Shown piece after piece: positions 22,513-34,180 of a DNA stretch of 64,000 nt. Numbering within the stretch: the stretch's first letter is position 1; each line of letters opens with the position of its first letter. A program made the translations under genes and the position numbers. The notes under the pieces are model-generated. The model ran no database searches. It had not been told where the DNA came from and saw only the letters and a program-made list of their open reading frames with translations. Origin of the DNA: Nephrocerus scutellatus (lineage: Eukaryota > Arthropoda > Insecta > Diptera > Pipunculidae); NCBI GenBank assembly GCA_947095585.1, contig OX352763.1:20509462-20573461 (forward strand), read 5' to 3'.

Positions 22513-23868
22513 TTAGCACACATTAACCACCCAGCGACACTGCTTGGGATGAGTGCCCTGCTCGTCTCTCTTCGTGAAAACATATCGCAAATTAGCAGAA
22601 TACTTTTCATTGGATAGACAAAGATATTCCTTGTAGTGTACATTTAAAAGAACCAGCTCATTTTTAATTGCTTCAATTTGCCATACACCCTTATAACCAA
22701 TTCCAACAGCACTGCTGGGACTCGCTGTCATCACACGGCGAAATTGGTTCTGCACGTTGGGTACATACAAATACTCATCCTTGTTGAATTCACTTTCAAA
22801 GCGAAACTGGGAAACTTCGTCAGCATTTTTTCGGGGAATCCAGATAGATTGAATGTCGGCGAGAACTTGACTTCGCGTAAAGACGTTACGCCTAGTTTCT
22901 CTCCATGCGTACCTATCCTCAGGCGAATACATGTCCTCTAAATAAAGCGCATTGCGAATGCATATCTTTTGGGCGAAGTACAAATTGCGAATGGAACTGG
23001 ATATACGGTTAACCATGCTAGTTGCTGCCCTCTTCTTGTCTTCTGACAACTTCTCATAGTCTGGGATTTCCTGTAGTCGGCTCAGATGATCGGCAAAAAC
23101 CATTCCGACCATACCGTAGAGATCTTCTTCGGGGGATAATCTCTGGTTAATACTCGCCAACGCTAAAACACTCTGTGATACACTCTCATTGTTGTACACA
23201 TTGCGAATAAGATCAGTAACTGTCATTTTAAAGAAGAGCTCTTCCACTACCATACGGATAATATCGTCAGAGATTTGTTCGTCGAACGACTCCAACGCTT
23301 TGGCCAGGCTTTTAATATCGCTATTATTCTGATAGGTCCCATCAAAAACAGCTGCCTTTAGGGTTTCTTTGGCAATCCTGATAATTGCATCCCGTACACC
23401 GTTATCGAGCATATCCCGTGCTTTAATTCGAATCTCTTCGGATGTTTGTTCATTGTTGATAATTTCTCTAGTAACTTCCTTATACAGATTTATCAGGTCA
23501 TAAATGGAATAATGATAGGTATTTACTGTATCCCACATCTCATAATAGAGGGAATATTTAATTAAAATTCGAGTTGATGGCGCGCAATTAATATAAAATC
23601 TGCTCAGATTTGTTTTATTTGATTCCAATAATGCTTTAAAGATATTCGTAATTCTCAAAGGTTCCTCATCGATTTGGCGAATCCCCTCTTCTGCTTGCTT
23701 GAATTTTCCAGACTGGATGTCTTCAATGATGTTACTATCCAAAGTACTTGTATTCACAACTCCACCACCACTTATGAACTTTTCGTCAATAAAAAATTTG
23801 GCATTGGCAGGCCTCAGCGATAAAAAAGAAATACCGAGAAACACCAACAGTCGAATGTGCGCAAACAT
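22513..23868 (-). CDS. Secreted helical protein with C-terminal beta-trefoil-like module, paralogue 2
   Basis: Intact 451-codon, intronless frame, roughly nine in ten residues identical to the 455-aa product of 14391-15758. Signal peptide 1-23 (one Thr codon shorter), a helical middle region, then the C-terminal module with EYLYV and EYLCLS repeats. It also lacks a 3-residue RYK segment after VPNVQ. All five mature cysteines and the C-terminal Cys are kept. Both indels are whole codons, and differences look conservative (N/D, I/V, K/R), which suggests selection on both copies. The TATA-to-ATG region is nearly identical to that of paralogue 1, so the two genes are probably expressed in the same tissue. 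Function and family are not recognised; the beta-trefoil reading is an inference from repeat spacing. Confidence 0.88.
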   Translation of the reverse strand: MFAHIRLLVFLGISFLSLRPANAKFFIDEKFISGGGVVNTSTLDSNIIEDIQSGKFKQAEEGIRQIDEEPLRITNIFKALLESNKTNLSRFYINCAPSTRILIKYSLYYEMWDTVNTYHYSIYDLINLYKEVTREIINNEQTSEEIRIKARDMLDNGVRDAIIRIAKETLKAAVFDGTYQNNSDIKSLAKALESFDEQISDDIIRMVVEELFFKMTVTDLIRNVYNNESVSQSVLALASINQRLSPEEDLYGMVGMVFADHLSRLQEIPDYEKLSEDKKRAATSMVNRISSSIRNLYFAQKICIRNALYLEDMYSPEDRYAWRETRRNVFTRSQVLADIQSIWIPRKNADEVSQFRFESEFNKDEYLYVPNVQNQFRRVMTASPSSAVGIGYKGVWQIEAIKNELVLLNVHYKEYLCLSNEKYSANLRYVFTKRDEQGTHPKQCRWVVNVC

Positions 23869-23905
23869 CTTCAGTTTTTCACTATTTGGCCTGGTTGCCC
23901 ACAGG

Positions 23906-23913
23906 TATTTATA
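23906..23913 (-). promoter_or_regulatory. TATA box of paralogue 2 (TATAAATA)
   Basis: GGGTATAAATACC on the minus strand, about 38 bases upstream of the ATG, in the same context as in paralogue 1. Confidence 0.75.
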
Positions 23914-24245
23914 CCCAAGTTTCAGGACTGCTTTAAGGAGAATTGCGATAAGAAATAATTATAATATATGCTCTCCTCACGATAGCCGAATATCACGACT
24001 CAAATATTTGATTTGTTCATGACTGTTGTAGTCAAAGCTTTTTTTACATCTTTTACGAAAACACGATTTCATTTATTTTTAGATAAAAGATGTTGCTTTT
24101 TAAAGATAAAAACAAACGGTTCAGAAAAAATATTAACCCTTACATAATTTATAAAGATTTTTTGTTAAATGAAGGGAAGCTAAAGATCATTCAGAAGAGA
24201 TTCTCTTCCGAAGATGATCTCTACGGTGCACAGTGTGCAATTTAG

Positions 24246-25062
24246 CCCTAGATAACTAACCTTCTTCGAATCGACTACGGCTGTTCAAATTTTTCTTATT
24301 TTTTTGGCTCAATATTCCAATCTTGCCCATTAACCGGTATATGCTCATTTAGTGTTGATCTCTCAATGGTGGCACATTTAAAGCGAGTGTTTACGCAGCC
24401 GTTATTTAGATATAGCCACTTTCTGTAGTCGATGAATCGACTTTTTACTCGTTTGAAGATTTTTATTCTTTATTTTTACTTCTCAATTTAATTTTCAATT
24501 ATTCACCAGATGAATGACGAACAAATAAGCAGGTATTTACAACAGTTAGCAGCTGATTCTGATTCTGAATGAAGAAAATTCAGGAAGAGAGATAGAAGAT
24601 GCAGTTTATCAAGCAGTTGACGGATAGTGACAGTGATGTCGATTTGGAGGAAAGAGCGAACATTACTGAGTCTGCTTATATACCAACGAATGTAACAATG
24701 CTCAAGAGAGTACTCAAAACGAGGAAACAGTAACGGGGAAAATAGGCACAAGTGGTCCACCATACGGGCTAAGCCTGCAAAGGTACCAAGAAGAAATAAT
24801 CATTGATACAATTGTATCTTACTCGAATGCAGAAATTGAAGTTCAATCCCAAAAGTAAGAACAATGGGCTGAGAACGAATTTTTTAGCTAAATTCAGGGA
24901 TTCGTTCTTCAGCCGTACAACACGCATGTGGAATGCTCTGCCAAGCTCTGTCTTCCCACGTCACTATGATCCACAGACATTCTTTATGTATTTTTATGTT
25001 TCAGAGAGGAATCGACTAAGAATATTAATAACAACCTACTGAAATAGATTAGTAATCTAGGG
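24246..25062 (+). mobile_element. Internally deleted piggyBac element (in duplication copy 2)
   Basis: Keeps both termini: CCCTAGATAAC at 24246-24256 and CTAGGG ending at 25062, the latter followed by TTAA (25063-25066). The left flank reads TTTAG instead of a clean TTAA. A start codon at 24511 opens MNDEQISRYLQQLAADSDSE, an acidic piggyBac-like N-terminus, which stops at once; frame-shifted pieces follow to about 24868. The remaining transposase is missing and replaced by a 117-base LINE fragment. It occupies the same site as the element at 16100-18494. Confidence 0.85.
24869..24985 (+). mobile_element. LINE family A fragment inside the deleted piggyBac
   Basis: Encodes FRDSFFSRTTRMWNALPSSV then FPRHYD, the C-terminal motif of family A. 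It matches the reverse complement of about 48260-48345 at nucleotide level. It has no tail and no target-site duplication. Confidence 0.8.
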
Positions 25063-26208
25063 TTAAGCAATCTATTTGGGCAGAATTCGAAATAGTTTGT
25101 TTGTTTAAAAAAAATTGATATTCTACCAAGTAAAGACTCCTTATTTAATATAAAAAAGTGTAAAAAACTAAGTGTTGCCGTTAATGGCTTTGGAGAAATA
25201 GACTAGCGAAAAATTCTAATCTAATCAGTTGCTTAATTTCTCGTGACAATCTGTAGTTCCTAGAGGATTAAATTTTTTTTATAGTTTTATATTATTATAC
25301 CGCAGACTACCACTGTCAGCTTATCAGCGTTGTGCTGGTAAACTTTCAAAGTACATAAAAGCAAACAAAGTTCTGCGATAGTTGGCGAAAGGTGATATTA
25401 AATGGCTACCGAAATATCTTAGTAATTTTTGCATTTGCAATTTGAGCACAAACTCCAGCTCCAATAGATTTAATGCCATCACTAGTCATTTCTTACGATT
25501 GTTTGCTAATATAACTCTAGATAATATAATATAACCGAAGCATTTTAAGAGATAAGAAATAAGAAGGTTGCGTCAAACAATTGAATCGAAATGGGCCAAA
25601 ACTGGCAGATACCACCAAAGCTCTTTGTATTGTAATAGTTTATGGCTTCATAACTACATTCAATTTTCGGAAATTGTGACTGATGCAATTCTAAGTTCTT
25701 CTGAAAATAGACCATATAATAAACCAGGAAGACCACAATCATTATAACCTCTGTAACTTTCCAGTATCATGCTTCAGGCGCAGACAAGCATTTAGAAGTA
25801 ATGTTAATTTAGTTTTAGCACTTGGCGGTAGATGTTGTACTAGCTCTGCAGTAATAAGATCATAGCCAGGTGACTTTTACCTCTTGAGATCTTTTTGTAT
25901 GTATAGTAGTTTCTACTTCGAATTGTTTAACTGGAGGAATTTCCAGGGGGAGTTGCTCGATTCCCGGGCACATTACTTCATTTTGCATTTCATTGGCTTG
26001 AAATACATTCGTCCGATACTCGGCGAATATTTCTGCTTTATCAGAGTTGCTTTTGGCTTATGAGTTATTTAATTTAATTGGTGGGTTGTGTTGAATGGGA
26101 CATTTAAAATTTTTAGTTATTTTCCACATTAAGTATTCAATCGATTTATCGGCTGTTAGTTGACGTAAGTTTCGATTAACTGCATTATTTTTAAGCTAGT
26201 TACTAAGC

Positions 26209-26390
26209 CCGTGGGCGCCGTGGGCTACTGAGCAGAAGGTTCGTGGTTCGAATCCCAGTAACACCAAAAGTATTTTTCACGGTGTCCCACCTCTAGCGAA
26301 TGTACATTTGTGTGAAAAATGTACATTCACAATACAAATGGTTGCGGGAAACTAGGCCCTAGACCGCAGTGTTATTATTATAATGGAGTA
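26209..26390 (+). mobile_element. SINE copy with A-box deletion
   Basis: GGGCGCCGTGGG runs straight into CTACTGAGCAG, so the A box is lost. The B box GGTTCGAATCC (26245-26255), AACACCAAAAGTATTTTTCAC and an ATT-repeat tail (about 26372-26384) are kept. The middle of the body carries a local rearrangement in which GTGAAAAATGTACATT partly repeats. Confidence 0.85.
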
Positions 26391-27173
26391 TGAATGGCAT
26401 CACTGTTTTGTCGCCTGTCACTTAATATCCTTTCTATAGCTTTGCGACAGAAAACGTATACTTCTTGTCTGGACAGCATTCCAATCTTATCGTAATAGCC
26501 GATCATATTTTTCGAAACTGTAATATTTTATCTGAAATAAAATTATGTTGATTTGTTCCTTTTTATATAACGTTGTGCATTTAATTGTCTTGTAAAAGTA
26601 CGATATATAGCAAAATATATAATGGATGTAACCGAATCATTCTCATAATCATACCTCTTCTGGTACCGTGTTGCACCCATTCGCATTCAACAATAAAAGC
26701 GCCGGCGCTTCACCAACACCTACCTCCTACGAGGTCTCATCTTGATTCAATATATAAGTCACTAGTAGCAGTGTCTCTGTGCTGTACAATCTCTGCAGAG
26801 GAAACAAAACAGATGCCATAGGTTCTCCAATACTCAATCTCAAGTGGTGTCGCGCTGTCCGTCATGGCTTTCATCTTTTAATGGGGTAGTGAAGAGTATT
26901 CTTTACAGAAACAGACGCACGCCACACGCAAGAGAGCTCTCTAGTGATAAACCACTTGTTCAATCCGATCTAACGTTGTTCAGAGATGCACTCGAATGGG
27001 ATAAGTGCAGATTTCTCAAGATTCGTGCACGTCATTTTTGACAGCGAACTCAACCGTTTGTTGAATCTGGTAATCCATCAGTTTGGAGTGAACCACTATT
27101 CTAGGGCATTTCGAAGCCAAAGAGTGTAATTTCTGAGAAAAACTCTTAAATGATTATCTTACGCAGAAACATA

Positions 27174-27205
<32 letters not shown>

Positions 27206-29672
27206 TGCCTAATCCGTTAGAGGAGGTTCTGTTTGCCACACAAAATGTGTGGCTATTTTTAGCGAACCACTTTCCTTTTATTTCTGGTGTTGTGTCAACA
27301 TTTTTGATCCTCTGCCAGATAGGCGATGGCTTATCGCAAATGCATATATTCAAAGCGACTGCGTATGGGAGCGACATTAAAGAGGTCGCGATCAATGCTG
27401 TTGTGCGGTAAATATCTATTTACGCCTCAGTATCAAACAGCATCGGCACTACCAAGCGCCAATCAAAGCGACCGAATTTCTCAGAACGATGACGACAAAA
27501 TGCATTTCTCTTGTAGTGAGCGCGCGAAAATGCCGTCGTCGTCGTCGTTGTCGTCTCTGTGATTTCCTCAGATTCCAAATCCGCAGAATCCGCCTCTTTT
27601 TCCATCAGCAGTACCAGCACTGCTATGATGCGCATCAGCGTCAGCTAAAAGCAAATTGCGATGTGACAACCCGGCGATGTCCAAAGATAGTTGGTTCTTT
27701 TGAGCCAAACTGAGCGCGTAGAAATTTAAATGGAGAAATTCCTCGAATAAGCGAATTTGTCACCATCCGCCAAACCAGTCACACGCAATCGTAGTGATTG
27801 TCAACAACAACTGTGTGCTGTCGTTCCTGCAGGATAATAATTATTGCCACACGCAGTCGAATAGGTAAATGCTGCTGATGCGTCTGGGGACAAACACCAT
27901 TTGATTATCGGATACACACATGGCCAATTATATGATTAGAAGCGACAAAGGACAAGGATTTGCGAACAAAACGGCAATCAGAGTTTAATTAAGGAGCTGC
28001 TTGTCTGTGCTGCTGCCAAGAGGCGACTCTAACTAAAAATGCAAATTTGAAAGAAGCAGAGCATGGTATTCTTAATATTATATAGCTATAGGTTAGGAGT
28101 TGATGTAGAACATAGACCATTGGAGCTTCTCATTCCAAAGCCAAAAGAACGACATCAAGGCATCCATTAATTAGCTCCGTACAAAGGTGCGAATCAACAA
28201 TGAAGCGCGCCAAGGTTATCGTCGAAGGAAACCCAAAGTGCTGGTTAGAGGTTTCAATTATTTTTTTAATTTTTCGCACTGATCTTCGTGTAGTGGTGGT
28301 TGCACTAAAGCGAAGTAACAAAATAATGGTGATGACTAGTCTATGAATTGCATTTTTGTTCGCATGGGTGAACATTATATCCCTATTTATCTTTAGTTGA
28401 AATAATTCCAAAAATATCCTTCAAAATACTGCCGCCAAAGGTCTCCCAATTTGTTTTGTTTAATTTTTTAACTTTATCGACAGACGTCACCTCCTGCACG
28501 GTGCAAAGTCTATTTCTGACCAACAAAAAAAAAATACAATTCTGTTGGTGAATTTCATAATAAGACCCGATGCAATGGCTGCACAAAGTAAAGGAGCAAC
28601 ACAACAACACAACAAGATCGTGTGACAGCAGTGCTAGCTAGTCCACCTTAAAAGGAATATTCTTGTGTCATTTCCCTGCAATTCTGTACGTTTTCTTTTT
28701 TTGTTTTCGAAACTCACCGTTTCTAGTAATTAAAGGACAAAACGACGGAGCAACACACCACCGCTTGCACCTTCCTTGTGTAGAACGTTGTACCATCGGA
28801 AGATTCATTGTTTCAATGCTGCCTCCAACACTAAAGTGCAGAAGGAACTCTGCAGAGTGGTCGGCTGGCAGTTTACCCCAAAAAAGGAGAAGTGCATTCC
28901 TTTAGCTGCGAACTAACACACAAAATGCATTATGTTTTAGCTACACGATGCACGATGTTCCGTTTATGGGCGACAACAAGCATTCCATCCGCCAAATGGT
29001 TGGAGCTCAAGCAACAACTACCACCTCATTTGGTGAAATTCATGTCTTTTCATGAAGAGGATTCAAGGTGCGAAACAATATGTCATTTTATTTGTGTACT
29101 CATTTTTTCTTGGGTATTCCATTGGAGGAGGGTTTTTATTGAGCGGAATGTTCTGCAGGAATTTGTGATTCTAATAGACTGCAACATTATTGATATGAAT
29201 CATATACATATATTGTTCTCTTTATTAACTTTCCGTGTCCGTGTGTCGGTGGGCGGCTTGATGGCCCAATCTTGTTATAAATTTTAAACCACTTTCTATA
29301 GATATTTGGAAGTGATTAGGCCTGAGATTCGAGGGGCTACCATTTAAATTTTTTCAAACTTACCCGATTTTATTTAGCACATATGGCTCAACAAGTAGAG
29401 GGAAACATTTTTCTCGGTCCATGTGATATCACAATGGACCATTACTGGTTTAATTGTGTCAGTTTTCTGCCGAAAGCCATCTCAACATAACCTAACTTAG
29501 CCAGTCAGTACTTCAGTGTAAGGACACCCAGGTTTTATGTTTACATTGCTATTTAATCGGCTAAATGGGTAATAAGGTATTCAATAGTGTACCGAAGAAG
29601 AAGTTAAAACTCTCAGTGCCATTTGCCTAATTATAGGTATATTCATCATCATTAAATAGGTCTACAACTGGA
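26391..29672. other. Stretch with no supported gene
   Basis: Contains a (CA)n microsatellite (27178-27206), a GTCGTC tract (about 27534-27557) and many short frames with no domains. The longest, 28892-29287 (+, 131 codons), shows no recognisable motif. Confidence 0.4.
27178..27206 (+). repeat. (CA)n microsatellite
   Basis: About 14 uninterrupted CA dinucleotides. Confidence 0.95.
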
Positions 29673-29812
29673 GTCAAGTCCCGAATGCCTGCAAATATAG
29701 GGTGTTTTTTTGGGAGGTTTGTTTTTCCGATAGATGTCGTTTTATTTTATGACAGTTGTTTTGACAGCTCAAAGTGGCATTTCTACTCAGTATTGTTTGG
29801 CAAATCATTATG

Positions 29813-29850
<38 letters not shown>

Positions 29851-30468
29851 ACATTTGTGAAAAATAGTCGTGGTAGCCATATGCCAGAAATTGTGTTTAA
29901 ATGTTAAATGCCAAAAAATTATCTACCAAATAAAAAAAAATTTTGGTCATTTCATAATTTTATATGTGTTTTATTCAAAAAAAAAATCGGCAACCTCTTA
30001 AAAAAACACCCGTTAGATATAACGTGTTTTTTTAAGAGGTTGCCGATTTTTTTTTTGAATAAAACACATATAAAATTATGAAATGACCAAAATTTTTTTT
30101 TATTTGGTAGATAATTTTTTGGCATTTAATATTTAAACACAATTTCTGGCATATGACTACCACGACTATTTTTCACAAATGTAATTTTTTTTTTTTTTTT
30201 TTTTTTTTTTTTCATAATGATTTGCCAAACAATACTGAGTAGAAATGCCACTTTGAGCTGTCAAAACAACTGTCATAAAATAAAACGACATCTATCGGAA
30301 AAACAAACCTCCCAAAAAAACACCCTTTAGTTTCTCTGATTTCGAGCCACCAATCCCATTTTTGAGCTATTCGTATCCGTATATCGTATATTTGCTGTCA
30401 AGTCCCGGATGCCTGCAAATAGTTTGTCTGATTTCGAGCTACCAATCCCGTTTTTGAGCTATTTGTAT
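29673..30468 (+). repeat. Local tandem duplication giving filled and empty MITE sites
   Basis: A 72-base unit occurs twice. The second, uninterrupted copy at 30397-30468 reads GTCAAGTCCCGGATGCCTGC, AAATAGTTTGTCTG and so on. The first (29673-29697 plus 30328-30374) has the same sequence split at the TA by the palindromic element. Confidence 0.88.
29698..30327. mobile_element. Composite palindromic (foldback) TA-MITE, copy 2
   Basis: Complete version, 630 bases. Each arm (about 310 bases) is itself a MITE with imperfect terminal inverted repeats: the outer end is AGGGTGTTTTTTTGGGAGG, the inner end (inverted) is GGGTGTTTTTTTAAGAGG. The centre CACCCGTTAGATATAACGTG joins the two inner ends through TAGATATA, i.e. 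two TA sites around GA. TA flanks the whole (29696-29697, 30328-30329). No transposase is encoded; the TA target suggests Tc1/mariner-type mobilisation. Confidence 0.92.
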
Positions 30469-30469
30469 G

Positions 30470-32975
30470 TTTACAGAGGCTTTAAAGTATATAAATAGGT
30501 AGTGTTGTGAGTAATGGAACTATGGCTGAGTAATGATGAAAATCTGCTCAGTTGTTGATTTTCCCTAGGATGGATGAAGGCACACTGGTATGGGCCTACA
30601 ACGACTTTGGCGTGTCCTATACTGTCTTGTATGATAGAGTGAGAAAATCTTATACAAGTCATTTAATTTCTTTAAGTTCTTATATCTCCTTGTATCGACT
30701 TTTAAACCGATTTACGCTTTATGACCTACAGTAATCGGTCATTGGTGGAGCCTTCAATTCCTCAGTTAGCTACCGTTGCCTTCGCTCAAAGATGCCCTTA
30801 ATATTGGCGATCAAAGAACCCGAATTCACAGAACCTCCTTCCTCCTCAGTTCCTTGAAGACAAGTTTTATCGCGAGACCGTATTTGTTATTTGGTTTCAA
30901 CAGAAAAGGGATCTGTATCGATCGCTTTAGTGCAAGATCTTATTTATTTTGTTCACTTGCGCTTAGTTACGATTACAAATTTCATGAATTCATTTGAAAC
31001 TGACCAGGTTCTGGTTGAATCGGGTCACATCGGGTTGAACAAATATATTCTATCACGGATTTTTTTTTTGTGTCACGTTGACGTGATTTTGACAATATCG
31101 TTTTTTTTTTTTGTATTGTAAGGCAACGTCCCGAAATATCTATTCCTGGAATTGAGTTAAGTTTCTTAAAGATACCCAGATGACACGTAATTCCGTAGTT
31201 TTCAATTTGTATCCATATTACGTTCTCTTGAGAGCATTGTGACAAACTAAGAACATCCTGACAGTTGCTAAATAAACCACAAAAAGGCCATCAAAGGAGA
31301 TTTGGAAATTACCGGGCTTCTATTGAGAGTGTAACTCAGCTTCTATTAAGTCTGTAACTCTAAATAAGCCGATAATCGATGGTATGACCCATCCACTAGG
31401 CATGAATACTTAAGAACATTGGAATGATAAATTATTTTTTTTGAAGATCAAATGGAATGCATGCTGCGGAAAATAAAACTGCAAAAAATGTCTCCTTTCA
31501 TCTTCCTATGGTGCTGAGTTCTTCTGTCAAATTAGAAGCCAAGCATGCTAGGAAACACAGACTGCCAGGCGATAAATAATGATAACAAGTGTCATGTGTG
31601 TCCATGGGCGAGATCGCGCAGACAAGGCAAGAAAAAGTTGTTTTTCTTACTTTGTCCTGCCTGCCATCACGCAAGGAGATTTAGTCTTTCTGCACTGCCA
31701 CCGCTCCGATTGCCCCGAATATTTGATGAGCAAATCGCGTGTTGTTCACTCATTTATATCGCCATTGAGCGGCAACGGCGAGCGCGCCGCCTTTTGCTTG
31801 CTGAGCGATGGCAATCAAATTGAGGAATTGCGTTCCCAAGTGCTAACCACAGTAGTTGACATGGTGTAAATGATCTTTTAAATCGCAGGTTCACGCGGCG
31901 CGACCAACGACAAAGCCCGGAAGAAATCATTTATCCTTGTCGTAAGGAGTTGTTAGTTTACTGGTTAGAATGCGCGCCGCGGTCCCGGCGGTGCTAATCC
32001 TATTTAGAAGATAACGAATTAAAAAAAACGCAATTTATTAAAAAAAAATGCGTGTTGCATTATAGAAATATTTCTGCAGTGGTATGTATGCGAGCATGTG
32101 TTGTATGCCAAATGGGGACAAGCTATCTCCTTCCGCATGTCTGAAATGACGATGTACGCAGTAAGTCGGAAAAGGTTGGTTTCAGACCAGATAGTGCCAC
32201 CCTCGAGCGTTCTTAATTGATTCTGCCCATGTAATGGACATTTGCTTTATCCTCCGCAATCAGAGAATTGCCTTCCTACAATGTGAACTATAACATGACC
32301 TGGTTTAGTGGTCAGTGCCTCTTAAGTATTGTACCTCATTTATGGATATTAACTCTGCAACAGAAGTTGCCTGCTAAATACACAAAAAACACTACAGCTT
32401 TTAACTTAAACCTAAGGCAAATGACTTAAGCGCTTTTGTCAAGTTGGCAGCACTTCAAAAACGGCGTTTTATTATTATTTTACCCACGCAGAGTCCAGTA
32501 AAGCGGAAGCTTTTGGCTTTCAATTTCTGTCAGAGCAGTAAATATAAATGCACACCAATAGGACATAGCGATTGGAATTATTGTGTTTATTTGTACTGTT
32601 GCTGATGACTATGGGCTACGCCATACCACATGCGGTCTAAATTGAAGTGTTGCTTTTTTATATCTTCGCTAAGGTAAGGTCTTATATTTTATTTGTTTCA
32701 TTTCAAACGTATTTTGATTGTTGATGATCAGATTGGCTCGGTATTTATATACAAGTTTACAAGCCATTAATTTGAAAGTGAGTTTTCTTGGATCAAATCA
32801 AATCTTATCAAATTTGAATAACCCGACTACACTGTAACGAAATTATTTCGGGGCAGCCGAATAACTATGTTACACGTACTACGACTAACATAAAACCTGC
32901 CTATATATAACCAACTTGTACCTCTGTTGGTACACAGAGTACATTAGTCAAATCGGTTAAAGTGCGGACTGACAC
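30470..32975. other. Stretch with no supported gene
   Basis: No domain-bearing frame. Two overlapping frames at 31545-31869 (+) lie in locally GC-richer DNA but match nothing I recognise and have no clear splice sites. Confidence 0.35.
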
Positions 32976-33050
32976 CAAATGCCCCCTGAATCAATCACAG
33001 GTTCGATTCACCACCGCGCATAGGCAAAATGTTTTTTTTTTTTTTTTTCA
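32955..33050 (+). mobile_element. tRNA-like head with T-rich tail (possible other SINE)
   Basis: AGGTTCGATTC (about 32999-33009) matches a polymerase III B box. A weak A-box-like stretch (GGTTAAAGTGCGG) lies about 40 bases upstream and a 16-T run follows. The body is unlike the other SINE family here. Could also be coincidence. Confidence 0.3.
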
Positions 33051-33379
33051 AAAAATGCAACAACCGGTGTAGTATCAATCCAAGGGTAGTATCAGAATAA
33101 AGGCAAGTATATAAAACCATAATTTCAGCAACAACAATGGTCGCATAAAATAATCTTTTTTTTTCAATTGCCACCGATATGCTTCACAATCAGTTATAAC
33201 AAAAATAGCATGATACTGCACGGAAAATTTACCTTATATTCTAAATGAAAAATATTAATTTGTTAAAGCTGTGATTCCGCCAGGGACTAGGTTCCCAACG
33301 TACACATACCGATCACATTCTAAATTTATTTTTGGAATTATATTTTTAGTTAAGTCTCAAGTGGGAATACACTTGGCTA

Positions 33380-34067
33380 CTACGAATATTCGGTTAGCTG
33401 CTTATTTTGCAGCAAACTCGACGCTTCCTGATTGTACATTGCTGCCAACTGCACCTCCGAGTATTGAACACTGTATGGGACAGATTTATATACGTGCAGT
33501 TAATAAAGTTTTAAACGATCTCAACACTCACAAATCCGGTGGGCCAAATGGAATTTTCCCATTAAGGTGTCTTCTTCTAAGCTGACGTTACCATTGTGTG
33601 TATGCTTTTTCATCATTTTTCAGGACTCTTCCGGAGAAGTTGGAAAACAGCCTTTTTCCAGTCCATACACAAAAAAGGCGAATCGTCTTCTCCATCTTTG
33701 TGTCGACCTATAGCATTTACATGCATTTTTCCAAGCTGATCAATTTTCAGCTCATGAAATATCTTGAAGCTAATGAAAGCCTTAGTGGCCGGCAGCACGA
33801 ATTTTGTAACGACGTTCCATGGATGATTTATTGGTATATCTAACCGAAAATGGAGCCGGTTTTTGCATCAATTTGGTGAAAGAAAAACGGCTGCCCTCGA
33901 TATTTCCAAAACATCTGACAGAGTTTGGCATCTTTTCTTTTGTCAAAAATGCGTGCTTATGGATTGGATAAAAAACGGCTTCATTTGATAACAAGCCTTG
34001 ACCACTCAATTTAAGTTGTCATAGATGGTTTTAAGACTGAAATGCATCTGGTGCTCCCCAGGGCTCT
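33380..34067 (+). pseudogene. Jockey-like LINE RT fragment (family A, copy 2)
   Basis: Follows family A in order: NSTLPDCTLLPTAPPSIEHC, VNKVLNDLNTHKSGGPNGIF, IHKKGES, LINFQLMKYLEANESLSGRQ, KTAALDISK(T)SDRVWH, and finally GAPQGS at about 34050-34067. It is frameshifted repeatedly and cut off at the PQGS motif, where the CCTC-type minisatellite begins. Confidence 0.85.
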
Positions 34068-34180
34068 CAACATCCTCTTTAAACCCCCTCTAGACCCACC
34101 TGAAGGCCCTATCATGACTTACATCAAGGCCCATCTCAAGACCCACATAAAGACCACCAAAAGTCCTACCCCAAAAATAC
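34068..34180 (+). repeat. C/A-rich minisatellite block
   Basis: Units such as CCCTCTAGACCCAC, CTCAAGACCCAC and AAAGACCACCAAAAG; starts directly at the LINE breakpoint. Confidence 0.75.

Larger units (their letters stand above)
21850..26090. repeat. Segmental duplication, copy 2
   Basis: Direct repeat of 13686-19510, carrying paralogue 2, the same 5' and 3' flanks and a shared piggyBac insertion. It lacks the palindromic MITE and the short retroposed tail, so both inserted into copy 1 after the duplication or were lost here. Confidence 0.9.

Noticed and set aside
31545..31869. Overlapping frames in GC-richer DNA
   Set aside because: No recognisable motif and no clear splice sites; two different frames are open, which points to composition rather than coding.
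31951..31999. tRNA-like stretch with TGGTTAGAATGC
   Set aside because: A box resemblance only; no proper B box and no cloverleaf.
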